From Mesobacillus sp. S13 (lineage in GTDB: Bacteria; Bacillota; Bacilli; Bacillales; Cytobacillaceae), in NCBI RefSeq assembly GCF_020422885.1, contig NZ_CP084622.1, forward strand, positions 3,181,001 to 3,245,000: 64,000 nucleotides of DNA, read 5' to 3'. Positions 26,579 to 36,323 of the stretch are shown one piece after another; position 1 is the stretch's first letter, and each line of letters starts with the position of its first letter. Position numbers and translations under genes: made by a program. The notes below the pieces were generated by a model, which saw only the letters and a list, made by a program, of their open reading frames with translations, ran no database searches and was not told the DNA's origin.

Positions 26579-27574
26579 TTACTCTTCCGCATATACGTAT
26601 TTCAGAGCATCTTCAGGCTCTGCATACGGTGCATTTTCAGCATAATCGGTTGCTTCATTTACCAGCTTCATGATTCGATCGTTGATATCCTTTTCACTTT
26701 CATCATTCATGATGCCATTTTCCTTTAAATATGCGCCGAAGGTAATGATCGGATCCTTCGTCTTTGCCTGTGCAACTTCATCTGGCGCGCGGTAGCTTCG
26801 ATCATCATCATCTGATGAGTGCGGAGTCAGACGGTAGGAGACAGCCTCGACAAGTGTAGGCCCTTCACCACGGCGTCCGCGGTCAGCAGCTTCTTTGACC
26901 ACTTTATAGACTTCTAAAGGATCGTTTCCATCGACAGTGACACCTGGCATACCATATCCGATCGCACGGTCGGAAACCTTTTCAGCAGCAACCTGTCTTT
27001 CGTAAGGTATTGAAATCGCATATTTATTGTTCTCAACCATAAAGATAACTGGAAGTTTATGGACGCCTGCAAAGTTTGCTCCCTCATGGAAATCTCCCTG
27101 GTTGGAAGATCCTTCTCCAAACGTAACGAATGTTACCAGATCCTTCTTCTCCATTTTGCCTGCAAGGGCGATTCCGACAGCATGAGGAACCTGTGTAGTT
27201 ACCGGTGATGAACCTGTTACGATCCGGTTTTTCTTTTGCCCGAAATGTCCAGGCATCTGGCGTCCGCCAGAGTTCGGGTCTTCCGCTTTGGCAAAACCAG
27301 AAAGCATCAGGTCTTTTGCAGTCATGCCAAAAGTTAAGACCACACCCATATCACGATAGTAAGGAAGCACATAATCCTTTTCACGATCCAGAGCAAAAGC
27401 AGCTCCTACCTGTGCCGCTTCCTGTCCCTGACATGAAATAACAAACGGAATTTTTCCGGCACGGTTCAACAGCCACATCCGCTCATCCAGCCTGCGGGCC
27501 AACAGCATTGTTTCATACATTTCCATAACCTTTTCATCACTTAAGCCAAGTGCAGCGTGACGATTTTCTGCCAT
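26579..27574 (-). CDS. bkdAA: Branched-chain alpha-keto acid dehydrogenase E1 alpha subunit
   Basis: The 331-residue thiamine-diphosphate-binding subunit. The TPP motif runs from GEGSSNQGDFHEG to VENNKYAIS; phosphorylation-loop-like YRLTPHSSDDDDRSYR and the AGKIPFVISCQGQEAAQ N-terminal region fit the branched-chain class rather than pyruvate dehydrogenase. The start is ATG 27574 with GGGAGG upstream; a longer frame of nine codons covers that site. It follows lpdV by 69 bp and leads into bkdAB after 12 bp. Confidence 0.95.
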   Translation of the reverse strand: MAENRHAALGLSDEKVMEMYETMLLARRLDERMWLLNRAGKIPFVISCQGQEAAQVGAAFALDREKDYVLPYYRDMGVVLTFGMTAKDLMLSGFAKAEDPNSGGRQMPGHFGQKKNRIVTGSSPVTTQVPHAVGIALAGKMEKKDLVTFVTFGEGSSNQGDFHEGANFAGVHKLPVIFMVENNKYAISIPYERQVAAEKVSDRAIGYGMPGVTVDGNDPLEVYKVVKEAADRGRRGEGPTLVEAVSYRLTPHSSDDDDRSYRAPDEVAQAKTKDPIITFGAYLKENGIMNDESEKDINDRIMKLVNEATDYAENAPYAEPEDALKYVYAEE

Positions 27575-27643
27575 CTTTATACCTCCCAATTGTTCGTACA
27601 AGGCCCTTTTCGCAGGGAAAAGAGCTCTTGTTCATAATCTATA

Positions 27644-29065
27644 TTAAGAATGGATTGCTTTGCCATCCACAGCCAGGGCAGCTTCGCCGATGGCCTCTGA
27701 CAATGTCGGGTGCGGATGGATTGTATGGGCAATTTCCCATGGTGTTGCATCTAAAACTTTAGCAAGGCCTGCTTCAGAAATCATATCGGTTACATGAGGC
27801 CCAATCATATGGACACCTAAGATATCATTGGTTTCCTTATCAGCAACGATTTTTACAAATCCGTCTGACTCACCATATACAAGCGCCTTGCCGATCGCTT
27901 TGAAAGAGAACTTCCCTGTCTTTACATCATGGCCCTTTTCTTTTGCTTCATCTTCCGTCAAACCGACGCTTGCAGCCTCAGGAGAGCTGTAAATACATTT
28001 GGAGACAAGCGTATAATCGATTGGGTGCGTATCCTCACCAGCAATATGTTCAACCGCAACGATTCCCTCATGTGAAGCCACGTGAGCAAGCTGCAGGCCA
28101 CCGATCACATCACCAATTGCATAGATATGAGATTCTTTTGTCTGGAAAAACTCGTTCGTCTGAATGAAGCCTTTTTCCAGTTGGATTTCTGTATTCTCCA
28201 GTCCGATTCCTTCAACATTTGCCTGGCGTCCAACAGAGACTAGCAATTTTTCAGCAGTGAATTCTTTCGTTTCACCTTTAACCTCTGCACTGATCGTGAC
28301 TCCATCGCCTTTTTGAAGAGTCTCAGATAAGACTTTTGCACTTGTGATGATTTTCACGCCTTTTTTCTTCATCGCCCGCTGCATCTCTCTCGAAACTTCC
28401 TTATCCTCAGTTGGAACGATACGGTCCGCATATTCAATGACGGTAACTTGAGATCCAAAATCAGCAAGCATGGACGCCCATTCAATTCCGATTACGCCAC
28501 CGCCAACGATGATGATGGATTTTGGCAGGTCTTCCATGACAAGTGCTTCATCGGATGTCATCACATATTGGCCATCTGCTTCAAGTCCAGGCAATGTTCT
28601 TGGTCTAGAACCTGTTGCAACGATGACATTCTTAGGAATCAGCATTTCATTTTCCTCACCACTGTTCATTTCAACAGAAATGGTTCCCGGCATTGGTGAG
28701 AAGATGGACGGACCTAAGATCCTTCCGAGTCCCTCAAATACATCAATCTTCCCTTGTTTCATCAGGTGCTGTACACCACGGTGCAACTGCTCAACGATTT
28801 TTTCTTTTCTTTCCTGTACCTTTACGAAATTGACGCCCACTTCTCCTGTAGTCACGCCAAATTCTTCACTTTTCTTTGCAGTCGCATATACTTCAGCGCT
28901 GCGGAGCAATGCCTTGCTCGGGATACAGCCCTTATGCAGGCATGTTCCGCCTAGCTTTCCTTTTTCAACTATGGCAGTCTTCAAGCCAAGCTGAGAAGCT
29001 CTGATTGCTGCAACGTATCCGCCTGTACCGCCTCCGAGAATGACCAAATCATATTCTTGAGCCAT
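27644..29065 (-). CDS. lpdV: Dihydrolipoyl dehydrogenase (E3) of the branched-chain complex
   Basis: A 473-residue FAD-dependent enzyme that reoxidises E2-bound dihydrolipoamide with NAD+. It has the N-terminal FAD motif GGGTGGYVAAI, the redox-active pair in GGTCLHKGCIPSK, the NAD motif GGGVIGIEWASML, a second FAD motif with YAIGDVIGG and the C-terminal interface motif HTIHPHPTLSEA with the catalytic His-Glu. GAGGAGGGA precedes the ATG. It sits in the bkd operon, so it is assigned as the complex-specific E3 (LpdV) rather than the pyruvate dehydrogenase copy. Confidence 0.95.
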   Translation of the reverse strand: MAQEYDLVILGGGTGGYVAAIRASQLGLKTAIVEKGKLGGTCLHKGCIPSKALLRSAEVYATAKKSEEFGVTTGEVGVNFVKVQERKEKIVEQLHRGVQHLMKQGKIDVFEGLGRILGPSIFSPMPGTISVEMNSGEENEMLIPKNVIVATGSRPRTLPGLEADGQYVMTSDEALVMEDLPKSIIIVGGGVIGIEWASMLADFGSQVTVIEYADRIVPTEDKEVSREMQRAMKKKGVKIITSAKVLSETLQKGDGVTISAEVKGETKEFTAEKLLVSVGRQANVEGIGLENTEIQLEKGFIQTNEFFQTKESHIYAIGDVIGGLQLAHVASHEGIVAVEHIAGEDTHPIDYTLVSKCIYSSPEAASVGLTEDEAKEKGHDVKTGKFSFKAIGKALVYGESDGFVKIVADKETNDILGVHMIGPHVTDMISEAGLAKVLDATPWEIAHTIHPHPTLSEAIGEAALAVDGKAIHS

Positions 29066-29140
29066 CTCATTCCCTCCTCTATCTATGTTTTTTTATTAAT
29101 TGACTTACCAATCAGGCATGCCAGTCCTTTTGCCAGCTAG

Positions 29141-30226
29141 CTACTTGCCCGGATATTCTTTCACTTCTTCTTCGCCGCGAAGAATGCGAATCGCACCTTC
29201 AGCGAGTGCCTGCAATTCGTTTTCACCAGGGTGGACAATGACATCCGCAATCCAGTTGATTCTTTCAGAGATTGCCTGAACGAACTCTTTACCGTACGCA
29301 AGACCCCCTGTAAGAACAATCGCGTCTACTTTCCCAGCAAGGACGGCACTTGCAGAACCGATTTCCTTTGCTACCTGGTAAGCCATCGCATCATAAACGA
29401 GTTTTGCTTTTTTATTTCCCTGTTTAATCATTTTCTCGACCTTCACTGCATCATTCGTTCCAAGGTACCCAACCAAGCCACCCTGTCCGACAAGTTTCTT
29501 CATGATTTCTCCCCGGAAGTAATCACCAGAAAAACATAGCTCCACAAGGTCGCCTGCCGGTACTGTGCCTGCACGTTCCGGACTGAAAGGACCATCCCCA
29601 TGCAAACCGTTATTCACATCGACAACCCTTCCCTTTTTGTGGGCCCCTACAGTGATCCCGCCTCCAAGATGAGTTATGATCAAATTCAGCTCTTCATATT
29701 TTTTTCCGAGCTCTTTCGAAACCCTGCGGGCGACTGCTTTTTGGTTCAATGCATGGAAAATGCTTTTTCGTTCAATAAGGGAGAATCCTGATACCCGGGC
29801 AACCGGATCAAGCTCATCCACCACGACTGGGTCAACAATAAAGGAAGGTATGTTTAAACCTGACGCGATTTCATATGCAAGAATACCTCCCAGGTTTGAA
29901 GCATGCTGGCCAGAATAACCTGCACGCAAGTCTGCGAGCATATTATTGTTCACTGCATATGTTCCGCCCTCGATTGGCCGCAAAAGCCCGCCGCGCCCAC
30001 AAACAGCACTTAATTTTGAAATGTTGATCCCTTCCGTATCAAGCGTTTCAAGTATCGTATTCTTCCTGAATTCGTATTGGTCGATGATGGTTTCATAAGA
30101 GTTGATGACAGCTGAGTCGTGACGGATTGTTTTTTCAAAAACCGAAACCTCATTGTCAAAGACTCCAATTTTCGTTGATGTAGATCCTGGATTGATGACT
30201 AGAATCCGATGTTCTGTTTGTTGCAC
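29141..30226 (-). CDS. buk: Butyrate kinase
   Basis: A 361-residue ASKHA-fold kinase that converts butyryl or branched-chain acyl phosphate plus ADP to the acid and ATP. It has the phosphate loop [12 protein letters not shown] at the N terminus, the GRGG(L)LRPIEGG region, [21 protein letters not shown] and [15 protein letters not shown] 30226 is chosen because GGAGG lies 8 nt upstream and gives the family N terminus; the frame stays open 48 codons further upstream, but that stretch has no match to the family. With ptb it forms an energy-yielding branch from acyl-CoA. A 209-bp gap separates it from bcd, with nothing recognisable in it. Confidence 0.94.
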   Translation of the reverse strand: MQQTEHRILVINPGSTSTKIGVFDNEVSVFEKTIRHDSAVINSYETIIDQYEFRKNTILETLDTEGINISKLSAVCGRGGLLRPIEGGTYAVNNNMLADLRAGYSGQHASNLGGILAYEIASGLNIPSFIVDPVVVDELDPVARVSGFSLIERKSIFHALNQKAVARRVSKELGKKYEELNLIITHLGGGITVGAHKKGRVVDVNNGLHGDGPFSPERAGTVPAGDLVELCFSGDYFRGEIMKKLVGQGGLVGYLGTNDAVKVEKMIKQGNKKAKLVYDAMAYQVAKEIGSASAVLAGKVDAIVLTGGLAYGKEFVQAISERINWIADVIVHPGENELQALAEGAIRILRGEEEVKEYPGK

Positions 30227-30435
30227 AGTTAAACCTCCAATTAGCTTGCGGAATAAAAAGGATCCGCAATACGTCAGTAGCATATAGGAAACAGCAGAGG
30301 CGCCGAAACAAATATTCAGCGCTCTCTGCGTAAGCCTTGTTTTAGGCTGCTTCAAATAAATTGTTGCCATAAAGTCTTCTTTAAAATCGAAAACCGTTAT
30401 CTATTCAGCAGCTAAATTTATGAACAGAGCCTTTA

Positions 30436-31530
30436 TTAACGGCGGCTTAGGATATGATGGCCGTTTTGCAGAAATTGACTGCGAGAATTGCGCATTCTTT
30501 CAATTCGCTCTTCTGCCATACGGTCAGCCGCTTTATAAGTAGGAATCCCATCTCTTTTAGCAATCTCGATTACTTTTTCGATATTGTTGTAAATGGTTTC
30601 AACCTTTTTCATTGCTCTTTCTGCATTGTAGCCGTAAAGCTCATCCGCAACGTTGATGACGCCGCCAGCATTGATGACATAATCAGGTGCGTATACAATA
30701 CCCATTTCATGGATGATATCTCCATGCTTTGTATCCTTAAGCTGATTGTTGGCAGCTCCGGCAATGACCTTCGCTTTTAGCTGAGGAATCGTTTCGTCGT
30801 TGATTACTGCGCCTAATGCACATGGTGCGTAAATATCACAGTCCACGCTATAGATCTCATCCGGTTCAACTGCTTTAGCCCCGAACTCTTCAACAGCTCT
30901 TTGTACTGCTTCCTTATTAATATCCGTAACAATCAGCTGAGCACCTTCTTCATGCAGATGACGGCAAAGGTTAAATGCTACATTACCCACACCTTGGACA
31001 GCGATTGTTTTTCCTTCAAGGGAATCCGTGCCGAAGGCTTCCTTAGCAGCTGCCTTCATCCCTCTGTATACGCCATATGCTGTAACCGGGGAAGGATTGC
31101 CTGATGAACCGAATGCTGGTGAGATACCGGTTACATAGTCTGTTTCTTCATGGATTAAATCCATATCTGCCACAGTCGTACCAACATCTTCTGCCGTGAT
31201 ATATCTTCCGTTTAAACCCTGGATATAACGGCCGAATGCACGGAACATTTCTTCATTCTTATCTTTGCGAGGATCACCGATAATAACCGTCTTTCCTCCG
31301 CCAAGGTTCAGGCCAGCAGCAGCATTTTTGTATGTCATGCCTTTAGCTAGGCGAAGTGCATCCTCGATAGCAGCTTCTTCTGATGCATAAGTCCACATAC
31401 GAGTTCCGCCTAAAGCTGGTCCAAGAGTTGTATCATGAATTGCGATGATCGCTTTCAATCCTGACTGTTTATCCTGGCAAAATACAACCTGCTCATAATC
31501 GTACTGTTCTAGATACTTGAAAATTTCCAT
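30436..31530 (-). CDS. bcd: Leucine dehydrogenase
   Basis: A 364-residue NAD-dependent amino acid dehydrogenase that deaminates Leu, Ile and Val to their 2-oxo acids. It shows the substrate domain with ALGGTRMW and the catalytic Lys in NLGGGKTVI, the [13 protein letters not shown] motif, and the dinucleotide fold with [21 protein letters not shown] precedes the ATG. It lies between ptb and buk, the order found in B. subtilis, and supplies the substrates of the bkd complex. Confidence 0.95.
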   Translation of the reverse strand: MEIFKYLEQYDYEQVVFCQDKQSGLKAIIAIHDTTLGPALGGTRMWTYASEEAAIEDALRLAKGMTYKNAAAGLNLGGGKTVIIGDPRKDKNEEMFRAFGRYIQGLNGRYITAEDVGTTVADMDLIHEETDYVTGISPAFGSSGNPSPVTAYGVYRGMKAAAKEAFGTDSLEGKTIAVQGVGNVAFNLCRHLHEEGAQLIVTDINKEAVQRAVEEFGAKAVEPDEIYSVDCDIYAPCALGAVINDETIPQLKAKVIAGAANNQLKDTKHGDIIHEMGIVYAPDYVINAGGVINVADELYGYNAERAMKKVETIYNNIEKVIEIAKRDGIPTYKAADRMAEERIERMRNSRSQFLQNGHHILSRR

Positions 31531-31558
31531 TTCTAATTCCTCCCCTGGTTTATGTAAA

Positions 31559-32464
31559 TTATTTAGAAGCAGAGCATAACGCTAATGCAAGTGAATATAG
31601 TTTACTTTCAGCAGTGTCCGCTCTGGATGTTAACACAATTGGAGCTTTAGCTCCGGCAATAACTGCGCCAACTTTTGCATTGGCAAAGTAAATTAATGAT
31701 TTATAAAGGACGTTTCCAACCTCGATTGCAGGGACCAAGAGTATATCCGCCTTGCCGGCAACCTCACTTTTGATTCCCTTATGCTCTGCAGCAATCTGCG
31801 ATACCGCATTATCAAGGGCAAGCGGACCATCCACAATACACCCCTGAATCTGTCCCCTTTTGTTCATCATCGTTAATGATGCAGCATCTACGGTTGCCTG
31901 CATCGCAGGATTGATCATTTCCACGGCTGCAAGCGGTGCCACTTTCGGCATTTCAATACCTATAGAATGAGCTACCTTTACTGCATTCTTGATGATTTGG
32001 GCTTTTTGCTCAACGTCAGGCGAAATATTCATCGCTGCATCGGTTACAATTGTGAATCGATCGTAGCCAGGCACTTCAAATACCGCCACATGAGAAAGAA
32101 CAGCCCCTGTCCTAAGTCCATACTCTTTATTCAAGACAGCCTTTAAAATCACCGCAGTTGGGATATTCCCCTTCATTACGACATTGGCATCATTGTTTTT
32201 GACTGCTTTCACAGCCATTTCTGCAGCGGCATAATTATTTGGTGTGGAAAAGATTTTAACGCCTTTGCTGCCTCCAAGGCTCGGATGCTTCGCCGCAATC
32301 ATCTTCTTAATTTCTTCCTCGTTTCCATAAAGAAGGAAATCGGCAAGCTTCAGTTCAACAGCTCTGGCAACTGCTTCTAAAACCTCAGAATCTTCAGCGG
32401 CTGCAACGGCTACTGTTTTCCTGCCATCTTGGGATGCCATGCTGATGAGTGAGTCTAGTTTCAT
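31559..32464 (-). CDS. ptb: Phosphate butyryltransferase (YqiS)
   Basis: A 301-residue phosphotransacylase that exchanges CoA for phosphate on butyryl-, isobutyryl-, isovaleryl- and related acyl-CoA. The family signatures are present: [40 protein letters not shown] and [14 protein letters not shown]. The start is ATG 32464: the sigma-54 promoter places transcription near 32502, which excludes the longer frame beginning at 32503, and AAGGGG lies upstream. First gene of the seven-gene bkd operon. Confidence 0.93.
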   Translation of the reverse strand: MKLDSLISMASQDGRKTVAVAAAEDSEVLEAVARAVELKLADFLLYGNEEEIKKMIAAKHPSLGGSKGVKIFSTPNNYAAAEMAVKAVKNNDANVVMKGNIPTAVILKAVLNKEYGLRTGAVLSHVAVFEVPGYDRFTIVTDAAMNISPDVEQKAQIIKNAVKVAHSIGIEMPKVAPLAAVEMINPAMQATVDAASLTMMNKRGQIQGCIVDGPLALDNAVSQIAAEHKGIKSEVAGKADILLVPAIEVGNVLYKSLIYFANAKVGAVIAGAKAPIVLTSRADTAESKLYSLALALCSASK

Positions 32465-32513
32465 GACCTGTTTCAACCCCTTCTGTTCTTCTCGCATCGC
32501 CACTATATTAAGT

Positions 32514-32531
32514 ATGCAAGAACTGTGCCAA
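32514..32531 (-). promoter_or_regulatory. Sigma-54 (SigL) -24/-12 promoter of the bkd operon
   Basis: On the minus strand TTGGCAC (32531-32525), five bases, then TTGCAT (32519-32514) match the sigma-54 consensus TGGCAC-N5-TTGCW without mismatch. It lies 50 bp upstream of ptb, and the adjacent gene encodes the sigma-54 activator BkdR. Confidence 0.93.
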
Positions 32532-32541
32532 CTTGAAATAG

Positions 32542-32555
32542 TGAAAACGCTTTAC
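32542..32555. promoter_or_regulatory. cre-like site (possible CcpA operator)
   Basis: The minus strand reads GTAAAGCGTTTTCA, matching 12 of 14 positions of the TGWNANCGNTNWCA consensus. It lies 11 bp upstream of the -24 element, so CcpA bound there could block the sigma-54 polymerase or its activator loop. Carbon control is inferred. Confidence 0.45.
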
Positions 32556-32573
32556 TTTTGCTCGAAAACATTG

Positions 32574-32606
32574 TGCAAAATATTGCAGAGCGTGAAAATT
32601 ATTGCA
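32574..32606. promoter_or_regulatory. Two palindromic upstream activator-like sites for BkdR
   Basis: TGCAAAATATTGCA (32574-32587) is a perfect TGCAA-N4-TTGCA palindrome, and TGAAAATTATTGCA (32593-32606) is a close relative 19 bp on. They lie 40-75 bp upstream of the -24 element; the second overlaps the 3' end of bkdR. Position and symmetry suit an enhancer-binding activator; BkdR binding is inferred. Confidence 0.5.
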
Positions 32607-34659
32607 TGCTATCTACTTCAATCCTGTATTTTTCAAGCTTATAATATAAATTCCTCACTGAAACACCTAAAGCTTTCGCAGCAGCCGTTTTGTTCCCTTT
32701 TACCGCCTTTAGAGTTGACAGAATGACTTTCGCTTCGTACTCCTCCAGTTGGACTGCAAGCGGTTCGGTCGGGATTGATGGACCAATGTTATCCTCCTTA
32801 TCCTTAACCTGGCTGTTCTGCAATTCCGGTAAATGTTCGATTCGAATGATCGTCTCGCTATAATTCAAAAATATGATCGCACGCCCAAGGACATTTTCAA
32901 GCTCCCTTACATTCCCTGGCCAATCATAATCCATCAGCCTCTTAATAGCTTCTCCTGAAACTCCTTCGACGTTACGGCCATAATCCTGATTGATTTTACG
33001 GATCAACCTTTCACACAGGAGCGGGATGTCTTCCTTCCTCCTTTTAAGAGGAGGTATATGAATCGGCATCCTGTTTAGACGATAATATAAGTCTTCTCTA
33101 AAACTGCCATTTGCAATCGCCTTTTCAAGGTTCATATTTGTCGCGGCTATGACCCTGACATTGATCGGAACGGGTTTTGTTCCACCCACCCGGACTATTT
33201 CTCTTTCCTGAAGGACCCGGAGCAGTTTTGCCTGGGTATTGGCAGGCAATTCACCGATTTCATCAAGGAAGATACTGCCATTATTGGCTTCCTCGAAAAA
33301 TCCCCGTTTCCCGCCGCGTTTTGCGCCTGAAAAAGCACCTTCTTCGTATCCGAAGAGTTCGCTTTCGAGCAGTGATTCTGAAATTGCTGCACAATTAACC
33401 CGGATGAACTTATTGAACCTCCGGTCGCTCGCATTGTGAATCGCATGTGCAAATAATTCCTTGCCCGTTCCCGACTCCCCGCGAAGGAGGACAGTTGCAG
33501 GGGTTTTCGCCCCAAGCTTAGCTTGTTCAATTGGAATCGTCATTTCTTCTGATTGGCCGATAATATCCTCAAATGAGTATTTCGCTTCAAGTGTTCTAAT
33601 AATCTGCCTCGCTCGTGTCAGCTCACGGTTTAAGCTCTGGATCTCCGACATATCATGGATGACCCCGACACTTCCCTTAAGCTTCCCATCTACGATGATC
33701 GGCGCAACATTGACAACAACCTCTTTTTTATTCGGTCCAACCCGCATCGCCGTACCACGGACAGGCCGTCTCGTCTTAAGCACCTTCATATGCATGCTCT
33801 CGCCCTCCGAAATATCAGCGGTTGCCGGCTGTCCGATTACTTCTTCTTCCTTCAGCCCGGTTATCCTTGTATAAGCTGGATTGATCATGATTCCCCGGCC
33901 ATCTTCATCTACTACAGAAATAGCTTCATCACTGGAGTTGATGATCGCCTGAAGCATGGTTTGGATTTCTTTTAAGTTCGTTATCTCTTCCGCAAGGTTC
34001 ACAACTTCAGTAATATCCTTAAATACAGAGAACGCGCCAATCAATTGATCATTTTCGTCAATGATCGGGATCCTTGTCGTGATGATTTTCGACCCATTGG
34101 GCAGAACCAATTCCCGATTGGACTCTACCTTCCTGGTGTTGAGCACTCTTGGAAGCTTGCTTGTGGGTATGATTTCGGAGACGTGTTTCCCTTCTGCCTG
34201 TTCCTTTGTTGCTCCAATTATTTTTTCTGCGCTTTTATTGAACAAGGTTACGATTCCTTCTGTATTAATGACCACCATACCGTCACCAGAAGAATTGAAT
34301 ATCAAATCATGTTCATATGTAATTTTCCTGAGAGTTTTTATTAGTTCTTCCTTTTCTTCCAAAAGGGTAGCCAAGAGGAAAGCGACACTTCCTGGTATTA
34401 GCACAGTGTTTTTACCGCGAGCATCCCTTAATTCCCTGAAGACATCCTCTTCTCCGGTCACTTCAATGATGATATCCAACTGATCTGACATGTACTTATG
34501 CCAGTCTGCCCCTGTCTGGATTCCTGCATCTTGTGCTGCGATAATCCCCGGAGCATCAGGGTTTATATCAACCACAGCAACCACATCTGCAGTCTGTTTG
34601 AAAATGTCAAGAATTGCCGTTCCACCCTTACCTGCTCCTACAATCATTACTTTTTGCAT
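32599..34659 (-). CDS. bkdR: Sigma-54-dependent activator of the bkd operon
   Basis: The 686-residue enhancer-binding protein. Residues 1-100 form a Rossmann-like domain ([14 protein letters not shown]); PAS domains follow at about 120-230 and 235-350; the AAA+ domain has Walker A GESGTGKE, the sigma-54 contact loop GAFSGA (Ser in place of the usual Thr of GAFTGA), Walker [13 protein letters not shown] and the RLNRMPI arginine region. A Fis-type helix-turn-helix ([22 protein letters not shown]) ends the protein. ATG 34659 follows GTGGTGG. It presumably senses a branched-chain metabolite, as proposed for B. subtilis BkdR. It reads toward ptb, with its own stop close to the operators. Confidence 0.94.
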   Translation of the reverse strand: MQKVMIVGAGKGGTAILDIFKQTADVVAVVDINPDAPGIIAAQDAGIQTGADWHKYMSDQLDIIIEVTGEEDVFRELRDARGKNTVLIPGSVAFLLATLLEEKEELIKTLRKITYEHDLIFNSSGDGMVVINTEGIVTLFNKSAEKIIGATKEQAEGKHVSEIIPTSKLPRVLNTRKVESNRELVLPNGSKIITTRIPIIDENDQLIGAFSVFKDITEVVNLAEEITNLKEIQTMLQAIINSSDEAISVVDEDGRGIMINPAYTRITGLKEEEVIGQPATADISEGESMHMKVLKTRRPVRGTAMRVGPNKKEVVVNVAPIIVDGKLKGSVGVIHDMSEIQSLNRELTRARQIIRTLEAKYSFEDIIGQSEEMTIPIEQAKLGAKTPATVLLRGESGTGKELFAHAIHNASDRRFNKFIRVNCAAISESLLESELFGYEEGAFSGAKRGGKRGFFEEANNGSIFLDEIGELPANTQAKLLRVLQEREIVRVGGTKPVPINVRVIAATNMNLEKAIANGSFREDLYYRLNRMPIHIPPLKRRKEDIPLLCERLIRKINQDYGRNVEGVSGEAIKRLMDYDWPGNVRELENVLGRAIIFLNYSETIIRIEHLPELQNSQVKDKEDNIGPSIPTEPLAVQLEEYEAKVILSTLKAVKGNKTAAAKALGVSVRNLYYKLEKYRIEVDSMQ

Positions 34660-34809
34660 AATATCCACCACATATCTAGAAAAATATTTCACGGAACATC
34701 TTTAAAGTCTGCAAAATCTTTCAATATCATTGTAATTCTTTTTGTATGCGCTGACAAATTTCTTTGTTTTCTAACTCTTCTGTACATAATTCACTAAGAG
34801 TAACTTATA

Positions 34810-34838
34810 TTGCGGAAAAACACAGGGTTAAGTATACT
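34810..34838 (+). promoter_or_regulatory. Candidate sigma-A promoter of yqzF
   Basis: TTGCGG (34810-34815) and TATACT (34833-34838) are 17 bp apart, 34 bp before the yqzF start. The -10 is good, the -35 weak. Confidence 0.45.
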
Positions 34839-34872
34839 TTTTAAATAAGGACAAATATCGAGGGGAAAACAA

Positions 34873-35136
34873 ATGATCAGGATCATAGCATTAATCATTA
34901 TGTTGATACCAGGTGTCATTGCTGCTTTAGGGGTAAAACTGATGCGCGATATGGTGTTTGGAATCTTGCAGGCACCTTTCCCATTTTTATGGCTTCAATT
35001 TCTTGCCGGCCTTCTCTTTTTCCTGGCGGGACTGGGTTTCATCGCTGGTTTTATCCTGCATCGTGATCGAAAGAGAAATAAAGTCCAGGCAATTTTCCGG
35101 ATTCCTGATAGCAATAAAAAGCAAAACAGGCCTTGA
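34873..35136 (+). CDS. yqzF: DUF2627 membrane protein YqzF
   Basis: An 87-residue protein with two membrane segments (IIALIIMLIPGVIAALGVKLM and LWLQFLAGLLFFLAGLGFIAGFIL) and a basic tail (HRDRKRNKVQ). It matches the DUF2627 family and B. subtilis YqzF, which has the same place beside bkdR. GAGGGGAAAA precedes the ATG. Function is unknown. The terminator stem begins inside the last codons of the gene. Confidence 0.88.
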   Translation: MIRIIALIIMLIPGVIAALGVKLMRDMVFGILQAPFPFLWLQFLAGLLFFLAGLGFIAGFILHRDRKRNKVQAIFRIPDSNKKQNRP

Positions 35137-35160
35137 TTAGAAATCAGGCCTGTTTTATTT
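35123..35160 (+). terminator. Terminator of yqzF, probably bidirectional
   Basis: AAACAGGCC and TGATT pair with AATCA and GGCCTGTTT (one bulged T) around a 3-4 nt loop; T runs follow on the plus strand, and TTTTTATTG follows on the minus strand, where glpQ ends. Confidence 0.85.
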
Positions 35161-35212
35161 TTTCTCTAACTTTAAAAACTAAAGTAAAAACAGCTAGTGG
35201 CTTTTTCATGTT

Positions 35213-35947
35213 CTATCGCGCAGACTGCATTTCTCTAATTCTTTTAGCCTTGGCTGGGTCGTCCGTTATAACAGCACTGCAGTTTACCTTGAACAATCTT
35301 TCCAGCTCAGATTCTTTATTTACCGTATAAGGTCTTACTTCGATTCCACTCTCAAGGGACGCATTGACAATTTGATCCGGCGCTGCCCGCCAGTGAGGAT
35401 GAAATCCTCTAGCCTTGATCGACTGCGCATATATCCACGGCATATATAAGCCTTCAGATAGTAAAGGGGCGATTTCAATTTCCGGAGCCAATAAATAGCT
35501 ATGGACAATGCTGTAATGATTGAAGGAGGAAATGATGATCCTGTCAGTTAAATTAAAGCGCCTAACCTTATTTATAACCTTCTCTTCCATTCCTTCATAA
35601 GGAATAATGCTGTTTTTCAATTCAATATTGCAGATCATTCCGGTTCCAGATAACCATTCAAGGACTTCATCCAAAGTAGGAATCTGTTCTTTCTTTGGTA
35701 ATTCCTTGAATTTGAAACGGGCATCCAACTTTCTTAAATCCTCTAAACTGTAGTCCTTTACCAGCCCAGTGCCATCGGTAGTCCGATCCACCTTTTCATC
35801 ATGAATCACAACAAGCTCACCGTCTCTTGTCATTTGGACATCGAGCTCTAAGCCATCTGCACCTGCTTTTTCGGCTTCTTTAAAAGCAAGCATTGTGTTT
35901 TCCGGATATTCTGCCGCATAGCCACGATGTGCTAAAATAAGAGTCAT
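35213..35947 (-). CDS. Glycerophosphodiester phosphodiesterase (YqiK type, cytosolic)
   Basis: A 244-residue TIM-barrel phosphodiesterase that splits glycerophosphodiesters to glycerol 3-phosphate and an alcohol. The N-terminal HRG motif (AHRGYAAEYPENT), the metal ligands in GLELDVQMT and the second catalytic His in VVIHDEKVDRTTDG are intact, with NIELKN in the middle. No signal peptide, so it acts inside the cell, unlike secreted GlpQ. It has the position of B. subtilis yqiK. It lies 44 bp from a divergent small gene. Confidence 0.93.
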   Translation of the reverse strand: MTLILAHRGYAAEYPENTMLAFKEAEKAGADGLELDVQMTRDGELVVIHDEKVDRTTDGTGLVKDYSLEDLRKLDARFKFKELPKKEQIPTLDEVLEWLSGTGMICNIELKNSIIPYEGMEEKVINKVRRFNLTDRIIISSFNHYSIVHSYLLAPEIEIAPLLSEGLYMPWIYAQSIKARGFHPHWRAAPDQIVNASLESGIEVRPYTVNKESELERLFKVNCSAVITDDPAKAKRIREMQSAR

Positions 35948-35991
35948 GAACCATCACACACCTATCTTTTCAATTTGGAGGTAAATACACA

Positions 35992-36132
35992 ATGAGACCA
36001 TTGCATATTTCTGCTGAAACTGCTGTCAAGCTTTCAGAAAAACTGGGAGTACCTATTGAACAAATCATGCATATGCCCCAGCATATCCTCATTCAAAAAT
36101 TATCGGAGCTGGAAAAAGATAAAGAAAAATAA
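35992..36132 (+). CDS. YycC-like small protein
   Basis: A 46-residue soluble peptide, starting MRPLHISAETAVKLSEKLG and continuing PIEQIMHMPQHIL, that matches what I know of the YycC family of Bacillus proteins. TTGGAGG lies 10 nt before the ATG, and a terminator follows directly. It reads divergently from the phosphodiesterase gene. Function is unknown; predicted helical content is high. Too short for many gene finders. Confidence 0.82.
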   Translation: MRPLHISAETAVKLSEKLGVPIEQIMHMPQHILIQKLSELEKDKEK

Positions 36133-36140
36133 ATACAAGA

Positions 36141-36163
36141 AGCGCCTTTGAAGGCGTTTTTTT
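36141..36163 (+). terminator. Terminator of the YycC-like gene
   Basis: CGCCT and AGGCG pair around TTTGA (36143-36156), followed by seven T residues. Confidence 0.82.
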
Positions 36164-36229
36164 GATGTCGAGGCTTAGCTATAACTACATGATAATATTC
36201 AGACCCGCAGAATGCCAATATACAGAAAT

Positions 36230-36277
36230 TAAAAAACACCTTACTTTAGCTCGGTAAGTCCGTGCTAAAGTAAGATG
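36230..36277 (-). terminator. Terminator of spo0A
   Basis: An 11-bp stem, CTTACTTTAGC (36240-36250) with GCTAAAGTAAG (36264-36274) and a 13-nt loop, is followed by six T residues on the minus strand. Confidence 0.85.
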
Positions 36278-36323
36278 TTCAATGTAATAATATGAAAAGA
36301 TAGCTAAATATTGCCTAACTCTT

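Noticed and set aside
30226..30370. 48-residue hydrophobic N-terminal extension of butyrate kinase
   Set aside because: Butyrate kinase starts with the phosphate loop close to the N terminus, and GGAGG precedes GTG 30226. I found no family match for the upstream stretch as a separate membrane peptide.
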